This document shows, piece by piece, positions 16,698 through 23,716 of a stretch of DNA of 64,000 nt (its first letter is position 1; each line of letters begins with the position of its first letter). Below the pieces are notes generated by a model, which saw nothing but the letters and a program-made list of their open reading frames with translations, was not told the origin of the DNA and did no database searches. Location: contig NZ_SWKM01000012.1 of the NCBI RefSeq assembly GCF_005871205.1, forward strand, positions 248,001 to 312,000. Direction: 5' to 3'. This DNA comes from Marinobacter alexandrii (GTDB lineage Bacteria > Pseudomonadota > Gammaproteobacteria > Pseudomonadales > Oleiphilaceae). Made by a program: the position numbers and the translations under genes.

Positions 16698-17390
16698 TCA
16701 GCCCGCTTTGCGCAGCAGTGGTAAGGGTACCCGGTAGCGCAAGCCTACAGACCGGCCGGTGCCCTCGACGGTACAGGTCTTCCGGTTGACCCGGCGAATC
16801 TGACCCTGGATTTCCCGGGCTCCCGCACCGAAGGTCACGACCTCGCCCACCTGCCAGTATTGCCGGGCCGCGCTCGAATCCGGCAGCTCGAACGGATCGG
16901 TGGACAGCGCCATGCCGCGGTCGGCGGCACGAATAGCCAGAGACCGCCGGACCGCCGCAGCCCCACCACTGGCGTGCAGTTCATCCAGTATCTCGTAGAA
17001 GTGCCGGTTGTGCACCGAGCCCCGGAAGCGTTTGCCGGCGTTCTGTTGTAACAGGTGCGCGAATTCATGGCAGCAGGTGTGCGCCAACAGGTTGAGCGGG
17101 CTCAGCTGGCCGTCAAAATAACCCCGCCTCCTGATCTCCCGGCTGGACAGCCAGCCATGGGCGGTGTCTGGCTGTTGCTTGGCCTCCACCATAAGCACGC
17201 CAAAGGTGATCAGGTGCTGTTTTTGCTGGGGATCAAAACGGTGGTAGGTGGCCTGGCCGGCACCGACACGACACTGCAGCGAACTGCCTGGGAGGCGCTC
17301 TGTCAGCCAGCCGGTAGCGGGTTGCCAGAGTATGTCGTAGGTGGTGTCGCACATCAGTTGGCCGAGTTGCCGGGCCTGGGTACTGGTCAT
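16698..17390 (-). CDS. SprT-like zinc metalloprotein
   Basis: Length is 230 residues from the ATG at 17390. An alternative TTG start lies six codons upstream, and neither has a strong ribosome site. The zinc-peptidase motif HEFAH is at residues 108-112, with a third ligand candidate at H130 (VHNRHFYEIL), the SprT/SPRTN arrangement. The C-terminal part (GEVVTFGAGAREIQGQIRRVNRKTC) resembles a small beta-rich nucleic-acid-binding or zinc-ribbon-like tail. Family members process DNA-protein crosslinks in eukaryotes, while the bacterial role is unclear. It is convergent with nasA, seven bases away, and not obviously tied to nitrogen metabolism. Confidence 0.8.
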   Translation of the reverse strand: MTSTQARQLGQLMCDTTYDILWQPATGWLTERLPGSSLQCRVGAGQATYHRFDPQQKQHLITFGVLMVEAKQQPDTAHGWLSSREIRRRGYFDGQLSPLNLLAHTCCHEFAHLLQQNAGKRFRGSVHNRHFYEILDELHASGGAAAVRRSLAIRAADRGMALSTDPFELPDSSAARQYWQVGEVVTFGAGAREIQGQIRRVNRKTCTVEGTGRSVGLRYRVPLPLLRKAG

Positions 17391-17516
17391 CAAAGTGCCA
17401 TCTAGCAAATGCTTTTCGGGAGTATCGACGCTGATGATACCCGCTCCCGGGGCCTGCGCAAAACCACATCGGCCAGCACTGAGGCTGGCCGATGTCGAAA
17501 TGGCAACGCGGGTGCG

Positions 17517-18035
17517 TCAGGCTTCGAACGGCGAGCGCCAGTCGTCAGCGCCGGAGGTGCCGGCAACTGCGTGTTCCCAGGTGACCTTGCGGTATGACAG
17601 GGCGGTGGTGACCAGCTGGGTAAAGTCCGCGCTGGCGGCATCCTGGCAGTGGGGCATGTTGCACTGGATGTCGATGATGGTGGCGTCTTCCAGGATGGTC
17701 GAGAAGAAGTGCTCCTGCTTGCCCTCAACCGAGGTGCGGTACCACTTCAGCTCTACTTTGGGCAGCATTTCGCCGGAGGCCAGGGCGTTGTACATCAGCG
17801 GAGTGGCCTTGTTCAGGGCCGAGGTGAACTTGAACGGCTTGTGCACGCGCTGGCCGGAGGGCTGGCCTGACTGGGGATCGGTCGGGACGGTGACTACATG
17901 GCTGAATTCCTGCACCAGCACTTCGTCTTCGTGACCTTCCACGTAGATGTTACCGACCGAGTCGGAGGTGAATGCGCCGGCGGTGATCTTGCCCTGTGTC
18001 TGGCCTTCGATACTGATATAACAAGGAGTTGGCAT
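17517..18035 (-). CDS. hcp: Hcp family type VI secretion tube protein (orphan)
   Basis: Length is 172 residues from the ATG at 18035 (MPTPCYISI), which has GGAG eight bases upstream. A four-codon-longer start is less likely. The sequence is a canonical Hcp1 beta-barrel (EGHEDEVLVQEFSH, HKPFKFTSALNKATP, CQDA). Hcp hexamers form the inner tube of the T6SS and carry effectors. No other T6SS gene is in the window, so it is an orphan hcp. It has its own sigma54-like promoter at 18101-18116, consistent with sigma54 control of hcp in vibrios and pseudomonads. The 5' UTR can fold (18062-18094). Confidence 0.93.
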   Translation of the reverse strand: MPTPCYISIEGQTQGKITAGAFTSDSVGNIYVEGHEDEVLVQEFSHVVTVPTDPQSGQPSGQRVHKPFKFTSALNKATPLMYNALASGEMLPKVELKWYRTSVEGKQEHFFSTILEDATIIDIQCNMPHCQDAASADFTQLVTTALSYRKVTWEHAVAGTSGADDWRSPFEA

Positions 18036-18061
18036 TGTCTGCTCCATGACGTGTGATTGAA

Positions 18062-18094
18062 TGAGTGTCCCTGTGGGTCTTCCCTGGACACTCA
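18062..18094 (-). promoter_or_regulatory. Inverted repeat in the hcp 5' region
   Basis: TGAGTGTCC (18062-18070) pairs perfectly with GGACACTCA (18086-18094), with a 15-base spacer. It lies at or just after the predicted start of transcription, so it is either an operator or a 5' UTR hairpin. No T-run follows. Confidence 0.5.
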
Positions 18095-18100
18095 GACAAG

Positions 18101-18116
18101 TACAAACTCCGTGCCA
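18101..18116 (-). promoter_or_regulatory. Sigma54-like promoter of hcp
   Basis: Minus strand TGGCACGGAGTTTGTA: the -24 element is perfect, and the -12 element is TTGTA instead of TTGCA with correct spacing. The C-to-T change hits the usually conserved GC of the -12 box, so activity is less certain. Confidence 0.6.
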
Positions 18117-18214
18117 GTGGATTTAACCTCTTATAAAACAATCGCTAAGATCAATTCTGTGTCGGCTTTAACAGGTGGCAGGCAAGACGGTGCCCGAATG
18201 TTGAGCGAGGATTT

Positions 18215-18244
18215 GCTGGCTGGGCCAAACTTTGCCCGGCCAGC
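18215..18244 (-). terminator. Strong hairpin after the kinase gene
   Basis: An 11-pair stem (18215-18225 with 18234-18244, one T-G pair) and eight-base loop lie immediately downstream of the kinase stop codon. There is no T-run on the minus strand, so it may be a weak terminator or an mRNA 3' end stabiliser. Confidence 0.45.
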
Positions 18245-18245
18245 T

Positions 18246-20063
18246 TCAGTCAAACGCCAGGGTGGCCAGCAGGGCCAGCAGAAGCAGCGCTGACACACTT
18301 TGCCAGAAGGCGACAGGATGTCGCTCCATCAGCGGTGGCCGGTGCCGGCTTTGCCAATCGGCGCCGGGCTGGCGGAGGTCGTGAAGAAATTCCGACAGCG
18401 CCGGATAGCGGCGGTGCGGCTCGGGATGGAGCGCCCGGGCCAGGGCGTCATCGACCCACATTGGGACATCTTCCCGATAGGGCCGGGCCGATTGATAGGT
18501 CAGCCGGCGCTGCTGGCTGCGGTTGCGTATTTTTGGCACTTCTGCGCCGAAGGGCAGCCGACCGGTCAACAACTGGTAGGTGATGACACCGAGGGAGAAC
18601 TGGTCGGCCAGCCAACTGCCGGGCTCGCCTAGCATGGTTTCCGGCGCACTGTACAGGGCCGCGCCGCGGGGGCCGCATGAATAGTGCTCGGCATCGGTGT
18701 TAGTCATTTCCTGCAGGCCGGCGACCCGGGTGGCGCCAAAATCGATCAGGGTGACGGCGCCGGCTGCATCTACCAGGATGTTTTCGGGTTTCAGGTCCTG
18801 ATGCACCATCTCCAGCCGGTGGAAGGCACGTAAGCCCCGCCCGATCTGTTCCACCAGATTGCGAACCGTCTCCAGGGCAGGCGCCGGGTGATCCAGCATC
18901 CACTGTTTCAGGGTTCGGCCTTCCACGAATTCGGTCACCAGATAGACCCAGCTGCGGGGCCGGTCCGGGGCGAACGGCCGCACCACATGGGGGTTGGATA
19001 TGCGTCGGGCAATCCACTCCTCGGTGGCGAACTGTTCCAGATATTCCGGGTCGTCACGAAGATCTGTGGATGGGATTTTGATCACCACCGGTGTCTGGCT
19101 TGCCTCGTCCACCGCCTGGAACACATGGCTGCGGCCACTGGCGTGGAGCTGGCGCTGAATCCGGTAGCCGTCGAAAGTTCGTCCCGGGGTCAGTTCCGGG
19201 GCGAAGGGAAGTTGGCTCAGTTCGCGGCTCAGCTCGCCCGCCTGTTGGGACTTCGGTAGGTTGTCGATGCGGATGATCTGCACGGTCAGATTGTCGTCAC
19301 TGCCAGCCGCCAGTGCCGCCGTTGCCAGGGCTTTCGCCGCTGCGTTCAGGTCATTTGGGTACTGTTTCAATCGTTCCAGGATGTCGGCATTGGCCAGGTG
19401 TTCGTAGACCCCGTCAGTGGCCATTAAAAACACATCGCCGACCTGCAGCGAAGCCTGCTGATAGTCGATGTCCAGCTGGTGGTCCATGCCCATGGCGCGG
19501 GTCAGGCAGCTCTCGGTTCGGGACAGCCAGAGGCGATGATCGGTGGTCAGTTGCTCCAGGGCCCGGTCATGGACTTTGTACACCCGGGAGTCGCCCACGT
19601 TGAACACGTGGGCGGTGGTCGATTTGAGTACGAGGATGCTCAGGGTGCAGATGTAGCCCCGGTCGAGGTCATACCGGAATTGGCTGCGGCGAGTCTGGGC
19701 GTGGAGCCAGGCGTTGGTGGCCAGCAGCACGCGCTGAACCGACTTCTTGACGGACCAGGTTTCCGGGGTGGAGAAGTAGTCACTGAGAAAGCCGGCCACC
19801 GCCGACTCACTCGCCACCTGGCTGACATTGCTGGAGCTGATGCCATCGGCAATGGCTACCGCGATGCCCTTGGTTGCACGCTGTAGCGGGTCAGGAATCA
19901 GCAGGCCGTGAAAATCCTGGTTGGTGGTTTTCAGTCCGCGGTCCGAATATTGGCCAACCGTGATTTTCAGTTGTGCTGAAACGGGTTTGCCCCCGTCCGG
20001 TAGCGATACCGGCGGGGGCGTTCCGGCCTGTGCGGTGGCCGGATTGGGACAGGGTTCAGGCAC
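18246..20063 (-). CDS. Fused PP2C phosphatase / serine-threonine protein kinase
   Basis: About 605 residues if the GTG at 20063 is used. That start overlaps the end of the nirC-type gene by eight bases and suggests translational coupling; a longer frame would begin deep inside that gene. The N-terminal PP2C domain has DRGLKTTNQD (~41-50), ADGIS (~72), GDSRVY (~157) and TDGVYE (~216). The kinase domain has the VIKI lysine (~329), HQDLKPEN (~421-428, replacing HRDLKPEN) and DFG (~441). A single transmembrane helix ends the protein, so it is probably tail-anchored facing the cytoplasm. It is co-transcribed with the nitrite/formate channel, and its target is unknown. Confidence 0.9.
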   Translation of the reverse strand: MPEPCPNPATAQAGTPPPVSLPDGGKPVSAQLKITVGQYSDRGLKTTNQDFHGLLIPDPLQRATKGIAVAIADGISSSNVSQVASESAVAGFLSDYFSTPETWSVKKSVQRVLLATNAWLHAQTRRSQFRYDLDRGYICTLSILVLKSTTAHVFNVGDSRVYKVHDRALEQLTTDHRLWLSRTESCLTRAMGMDHQLDIDYQQASLQVGDVFLMATDGVYEHLANADILERLKQYPNDLNAAAKALATAALAAGSDDNLTVQIIRIDNLPKSQQAGELSRELSQLPFAPELTPGRTFDGYRIQRQLHASGRSHVFQAVDEASQTPVVIKIPSTDLRDDPEYLEQFATEEWIARRISNPHVVRPFAPDRPRSWVYLVTEFVEGRTLKQWMLDHPAPALETVRNLVEQIGRGLRAFHRLEMVHQDLKPENILVDAAGAVTLIDFGATRVAGLQEMTNTDAEHYSCGPRGAALYSAPETMLGEPGSWLADQFSLGVITYQLLTGRLPFGAEVPKIRNRSQQRRLTYQSARPYREDVPMWVDDALARALHPEPHRRYPALSEFLHDLRQPGADWQSRHRPPLMERHPVAFWQSVSALLLLALLATLAFD

Positions 20064-20904
20064 GGTTGGCCAATGCTGAGTCGTCAAAGGCCGCCGGCGC
20101 AGGGCGCTTGGGCGCGGTGCGAACGTGGGTGCTGTACAGCGTGAGTCCGGTAAACGCCAGGCCACCTACAAGGTTGCCCAGGACGGTTGGGATTTCGTTC
20201 CACCACAGGTAATCCATGACCGAGAATTCACCACCCATGATGATGGCAGACGGGAACAGGAACATGTTCACGATGGAATGCTCAAAGCCCATGAAGAAGA
20301 ACAGCATGATCGGCATCCACATGGCCAGCACCTTGCCGCTGACGTTGGTGGAGATCATCGCACCAACCACGCCCATGGACACCATCCAGTTGCACAGCAT
20401 GCCGCGGATAAAAATGGTGGCCCAGCCGGCAGCGCCGTACTCGGCGTAACCCAGGGTGCGGGCTTCGCCGACGCTGGCGATCTTGGCACCGACAGCACCG
20501 GGATCGGTGTTGAAACCATAGGTGAAGACGAACGCCATCATGAAGGCGACGGTCAAGGCTCCGCCCAGGTTGCCCAGGAACACCCAGCCCCAGTTGCGCA
20601 GGATGGCCTTGGGGGTAACGCCAGGGCGTTTATCCAGTAATGCCAGCGGGGTCAGCATGAACACGCCGGTCAATAGGTCAAAGCCCATCAGGTACAGCAT
20701 GCAGAACCCGATGGGGAACAGGATGGCACCAATCAGGAAAACCCCGGTCTGAACCGCGACGGTAATCGCAAACGCCGCCGCCAGGGCCAGGATTGCCCCG
20801 GCCATGAAGGCACGAATCAGGGTGTCACGAGTGGACATGTAGATCTTGGATTCACCCGCGTCCACCATCTTGGTGGCGAACTCGGAAGGTAAAATATAAG
20901 ACAT
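20056..20904 (-). CDS. Formate/nitrite transporter family channel (NirC-like)
   Basis: Length is 282 residues from the ATG at 20904, with AGAGGA upstream. It has about six transmembrane helices and FNT signatures (MYLMGFDLLTG-type region, NLGGALTVAF, FFMGFEHSIVNMF with the central histidine). Family members pass nitrite, formate or hydrosulfide. The assimilation context, sigma54 promoter and NasR-type leader favour nitrite (NirC role). It is first in an operon with the PP2C/kinase fusion. Confidence 0.92.
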   Translation of the reverse strand: MSYILPSEFATKMVDAGESKIYMSTRDTLIRAFMAGAILALAAAFAITVAVQTGVFLIGAILFPIGFCMLYLMGFDLLTGVFMLTPLALLDKRPGVTPKAILRNWGWVFLGNLGGALTVAFMMAFVFTYGFNTDPGAVGAKIASVGEARTLGYAEYGAAGWATIFIRGMLCNWMVSMGVVGAMISTNVSGKVLAMWMPIMLFFFMGFEHSIVNMFLFPSAIIMGGEFSVMDYLWWNEIPTVLGNLVGGLAFTGLTLYSTHVRTAPKRPAPAAFDDSALANRA

Positions 20905-20924
20905 AGCTGGTTCCTCTGGCCCAC

Positions 20925-20959
20925 AAAAAAAACGGCGCTGCCCACCACCTGTAACGCCG
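20925..20959 (-). terminator. Leader terminator of the nirC-kinase operon
   Basis: On the minus strand CGGCGTT pairs with AGCGCCG (one G-T), followed by eight T (20932-20925). It ends 20 bases before the start codon, in the same position as the other NasR-type leader terminators. Confidence 0.83.
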
Positions 20960-20977
20960 AATGAGCAGGGTGAAGAG

Positions 20978-20993
20978 CAGACGCCGTTGTCTG
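20978..20993 (-). promoter_or_regulatory. ANTAR-type hexaloop hairpin (NasR target), nirC leader
   Basis: Minus strand CAGAC-AACGGC-GTCTG: a perfect five-pair stem and a six-base loop with A1 and G4. It is 18 bases upstream of the terminator, so it corresponds to the first of the two hairpins. A good second hairpin overlapping the terminator was not found. Confidence 0.72.
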
Positions 20994-21047
20994 AAATAGT
21001 GTTGTCGCTGTGAGCAGAGCCCACGTTGGCTCTACTAATCTGATTGC

Positions 21048-21063
21048 TGCAGGGACCGTGCCA
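21048..21063 (-). promoter_or_regulatory. Sigma54 promoter of the nirC-kinase operon
   Basis: Minus strand TGGCACGGTCCCTGCA: a perfect -24 box, CTGCA at -12, exact spacing. The leader to the start codon is about 130 bases. Confidence 0.85.
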
Positions 21064-21216
21064 GAGTCGTCGGGTGTGGTTTAAAGCGTATTTTTTTCAG
21101 TGGCTTACGGATGGTGCTTTGTTTTCCGTCGGGCACCCTTGGTCTGTTGGTTCGGTGGCGCGCACTTGTTCAGTGCGTATTTTTCGGTCAATGCTGCAGT
21201 CTGGCTCAGATCGGAT

Positions 21217-21939
21217 TCAGCGCAGGCGGAATCGGACTGGCAGAGCGTAGCTGAAACGCTGGCCACTCATCCTGGCGGGCACAGCCGGCAGGGGCTCGGC
21301 GCCTCTGAGCATGTCCAGGGCGGCGTCATCGAGGAGCTCGTGGCCTGAGCCGGTTTGCAGTCGCAGTTCCAGCAGGTCCCCATCCCGGTCGAAACTGAAG
21401 ACCACCAATGGTGTGCCCTCCTGTCCCAGTCGACGCGCCCGTCGAGGGTATTCGTAATACCGACTCAGATGCCGGCTGAGCCGGTTCAGGTATTCGTCGA
21501 TTCTGGCGGAGCTGCCAGCCTCAAGCTGTACTTGTTGGTTTTGGGGTTCGGTGCTCCCGGCAACGTCAGTGGCTGCGGCCGCTGATGGTTCCCGCGGGCT
21601 GGTTTCAGCTGGCGGTTCAGGTGCCGGTTCGGTCTTTGGCTCGGGTTCCGGTGCGGGCTCCGGTTCAGGTTCAGGTTCAGGTTCAGGCTCTGGTTCTGGT
21701 TCTGCTGAGGGCTCGGGGTTTGGCTCAGGCTCTGAAGGCGGTTCGGGTGCCGTCTCAGGTTCCGGTTCCTGCTGTAGGGCCAGGCTAATGCGGACGGCCG
21801 GGGCGGTGTTGCTGGGCGCCTCACCCAATGCCAGTTGGGTGATCGGTTGCTTGGGGATCGCGAACAACAGAACCAGCCCAGCCGTTACGACCGCAACCAG
21901 CAACAGTCCAGCCTTGATCAATCCCTGCGGTCCTCTCAT
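21217..21939 (-). CDS. tonB: TonB energy-transducing protein
   Basis: Length is 240 residues. One N-terminal transmembrane anchor ([19 protein letters not shown]) is followed by a long Pro-Glu periplasmic spacer (about residues 58-110). The C-terminal TonB domain ([33 protein letters not shown]) contacts outer-membrane receptors. It transmits proton-motive force from ExbBD to TonB-dependent transporters. It is last gene of exbB-exbD-exbD-tonB, with an ATGA overlap to the preceding exbD. The Pro-Glu repeat is encoded by near-identical hexamers (about 21655-21715) that could slip. Confidence 0.94.
   Translation of the reverse strand: MRGPQGLIKAGLLLVAVVTAGLVLLFAIPKQPITQLALGEAPSNTAPAVRISLALQQEPEPETAPEPPSEPEPNPEPSAEPEPEPEPEPEPEPEPAPEPEPKTEPAPEPPAETSPREPSAAAATDVAGSTEPQNQQVQLEAGSSARIDEYLNRLSRHLSRYYEYPRRARRLGQEGTPLVVFSFDRDGDLLELRLQTGSGHELLDDAALDMLRGAEPLPAVPARMSGQRFSYALPVRFRLR
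21655..21715. repeat. Hexanucleotide tandem repeat inside tonB
   Basis: Successive GGTTCA units (plus strand) degenerate to GGCTCT/GGTTCT and encode the Glu-Pro repeat of the TonB spacer on the minus strand. All changes in copy number stay in frame. Confidence 0.75.
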
Positions 21940-22346
21940 GAGGCCGGTTCCGTCAACAGCAGGATTTCCGTGTAGCCGGCGTCTTCGAGGGTTCTGAACA
22001 GGCTCTCCAATTTCGCCATGGCCAGGCTTTCGGCTGCAGCAATGGTCAGCGGTTGTTGCGGATCCGCCGGTGGTAGTGCTGCGATCAGACTTTCCGGGGT
22101 CAGGATCTGGCCGGCGATTTTCCAGTCGCCGTTGCTGGTCACCGACAGGTCGGCCCGGGGCTCTTGCTGCTGCGCCGCGGTCTCGGCCCCCGGCAGTTCG
22201 GGCAGCGGTTCATCGGCAATCTGGCCGGCCACGATGAAGAACATCAGCAGCAGGAATACCAGATTGATCAATGGCAACAGCGCATCTTCCACGCGCTCCA
22301 TCAAGGTCTTGCCAGAGCTGAAGGGTGGCGGAACCAGGTCGGTCAT
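21936..22346 (-). CDS. exbD: ExbD/TolR family biopolymer transport protein (second copy)
   Basis: Length is 136 residues from the ATG at 22346, which overlaps the stop of the preceding exbD (ATGA). It has one N-terminal transmembrane helix ([20 protein letters not shown]) in which the ExbD aspartate position reads P-L-I-N, so Asn replaces the usual proton-relaying Asp. The periplasmic domain follows. It works with ExbB as a stator for TonB. The Asp-to-Asn change suggests this paralogue may not conduct protons itself. Confidence 0.85.
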   Translation of the reverse strand: MTDLVPPPFSSGKTLMERVEDALLPLINLVFLLLMFFIVAGQIADEPLPELPGAETAAQQQEPRADLSVTSNGDWKIAGQILTPESLIAALPPADPQQPLTIAAAESLAMAKLESLFRTLEDAGYTEILLLTEPAS

Positions 22347-22744
22347 GGGGTCTGTTGTGATTGTCGTTGCCAATGGGTTTCGATACCGGCGGCGTCCAGG
22401 CGGGTCAGGGCCTGGGTGAACTGCCCCAGTCTGGTTTGCGGGCGGGTGCCCAGAGTGACTTCGTTCACCCCCTTCGCGGCAAGGGCGCGGATCAGTTCAT
22501 TCGATGTAAACGCCCTTCCCTGTCCATGCCAGAACACCCGGCCATCGTTGCCAACGGTCAGCTCAGGTATCGGCTCACCAGCCTCGGTGCGGTGGTCCGG
22601 TGTGGCATTGGCCAGTTCCAGTGAGCCGACGGGCAGTAACCGGCTGGTGAGCATGAAAAACACCAGCAGGATGAACACCACATCAATCAGCGGTGTCATG
22701 CGAATGGGAATGGGTCGGCTGGGCCGTGGTTCAACCAGTTGCAT
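22343..22744 (-). CDS. exbD: ExbD/TolR family biopolymer transport protein (first copy)
   Basis: Length is 133 residues from the ATG at 22744, overlapping the 3' end of exbB by 14 bases. The transmembrane helix MTPLIDVVFILLVFFMLTS contains the conserved proton-relay aspartate (PLID). The periplasmic domain is standard. It forms the inner-membrane stator with ExbB. A longer upstream frame inside exbB is not credible. Confidence 0.92.
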   Translation of the reverse strand: MQLVEPRPSRPIPIRMTPLIDVVFILLVFFMLTSRLLPVGSLELANATPDHRTEAGEPIPELTVGNDGRVFWHGQGRAFTSNELIRALAAKGVNEVTLGTRPQTRLGQFTQALTRLDAAGIETHWQRQSQQTP

Positions 22745-23519
22745 GGGCCAGGCGCTGTCGACTGCGTGGTGTAAACTGCTGTGGCGCGTTGCTGTCCTCT
22801 GGTGTAGCCTCCGGGGCGGTCTTTGAACCCGCTGTCGCGAACTCAATACCGTCAGCGTCATTCAGAACAGTAACCAGGGTGCTGTTGATGGTGGCGTGCA
22901 GTCGGCGCAACCGGAACTCAATCCAGGCGGCCAGGGCAGCAAACGGAATGGCAATCACCAGGCCGGCCGCCGTGGTGGTCAGTGCTTCGTAGATGCCGCC
23001 ACTCAATTGCGTGGCGTTGGCACGGCCCTCAGATGCCGCCATGGCGCCAAAGGCGTCGATCATGCCCATTACTGTACCCAGCAGCCCCAACAGCGGCGCA
23101 AGCGCGGCAATGACCTCAATGATCTTCAGCGGGGCCTCGAAGGGTTGTAGTGCATCCTGGGCATCCCGGGCCGCCGTCGCCCTGATACGGGTCTGGTCGC
23201 GCTGCTCCTGGCAGGACCTGGCGGTATCGAGCACCAACTGCAGTAACGGGTTTAGTCGGCCGATAGCTCCTGCCTGCTGTCGGAGGGCCTCTGGTTGGGC
23301 GTCAGCGGGTGTTTGTTGCCATTCCGTCATGAAGCGTTTCAGTTGACGGGTAAGGCGCGGTGCGTAAAAGACACCGACCAGCATCAGATAGAGGAAGGTT
23401 ATGAACCCGATCACTGCGAGGGCGGCAAGCACCACCATCACCGGCCCACCCATCTCGAACAGCTGGGCTAGCGGGCCGTCGAGCGACTCGGCTGATGAGA
23501 GCAAGGCAGAATCTGGCAT
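22731..23519 (-). CDS. exbB: ExbB/TolQ family proton channel protein
   Basis: Length is 262 residues, with AGAGG upstream. It is a MotA/TolQ/ExbB membrane protein with three transmembrane segments. The conserved block IEVIAALAPLLGLLGTVMGMI and a later GLVIAIPFAALAAW helix supply the channel threonines and glycine packing. It is first gene of the TonB energy operon. A Fur-box-like palindrome lies 34 bases upstream of the start, indicating iron-repressed expression. Confidence 0.95.
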   Translation of the reverse strand: MPDSALLSSAESLDGPLAQLFEMGGPVMVVLAALAVIGFITFLYLMLVGVFYAPRLTRQLKRFMTEWQQTPADAQPEALRQQAGAIGRLNPLLQLVLDTARSCQEQRDQTRIRATAARDAQDALQPFEAPLKIIEVIAALAPLLGLLGTVMGMIDAFGAMAASEGRANATQLSGGIYEALTTTAAGLVIAIPFAALAAWIEFRLRRLHATINSTLVTVLNDADGIEFATAGSKTAPEATPEDSNAPQQFTPRSRQRLAHATG

Positions 23520-23552
23520 GGAGAGCCTCTGAATTAAAAATGTCAGTGTAAA

Positions 23553-23567
23553 TGATAAAGATTATCA
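23553..23567. promoter_or_regulatory. Fur box upstream of exbB-exbD-exbD-tonB
   Basis: TGATAAAGATTATCA fits the Fur 7-1-7 palindrome TGATAAT-N-ATTATCA at 13 of 14 positions. It is placed correctly to block the exbB promoter. Confidence 0.75.
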
Positions 23568-23716
23568 ATACGTTTGCAAGGTGTAATCTGACAATCTGCG
23601 CGGCTCTGGTAAAATGCGCGGCGCCAGCCCTCAATTCATCAAACCTAGCGGCAATGTCGTTAGCTGTGGAGACGATCTGATTAGCTCAGCCCCCAAACAC
23701 TCAACGCCAGAAAGCA

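Larger units (their letters stand above)
20905..21216. other. Intergenic region upstream of the nirC-like gene
   Basis: This 312-base stretch has no gene. The left half is the sigma54-driven leader described separately. The right half, next to the tonB 3' end, contains a small plus-strand hairpin (CGCAC/GTGCG at 21161-21177 followed by TATTTTT). That hairpin does not terminate any visible gene on that strand. Confidence 0.7.

Noticed and set aside
21161..21177. Plus-strand hairpin followed by T-run
   Set aside because: It lies after no plus-strand gene and is in the wrong orientation to end tonB, so no terminator is called.
21551..21997. Gly/Ser-rich repetitive frame opposite tonB
   Set aside because: It is the reverse reading of the TonB Glu-Pro repeat codons; the tonB frame is strongly supported.
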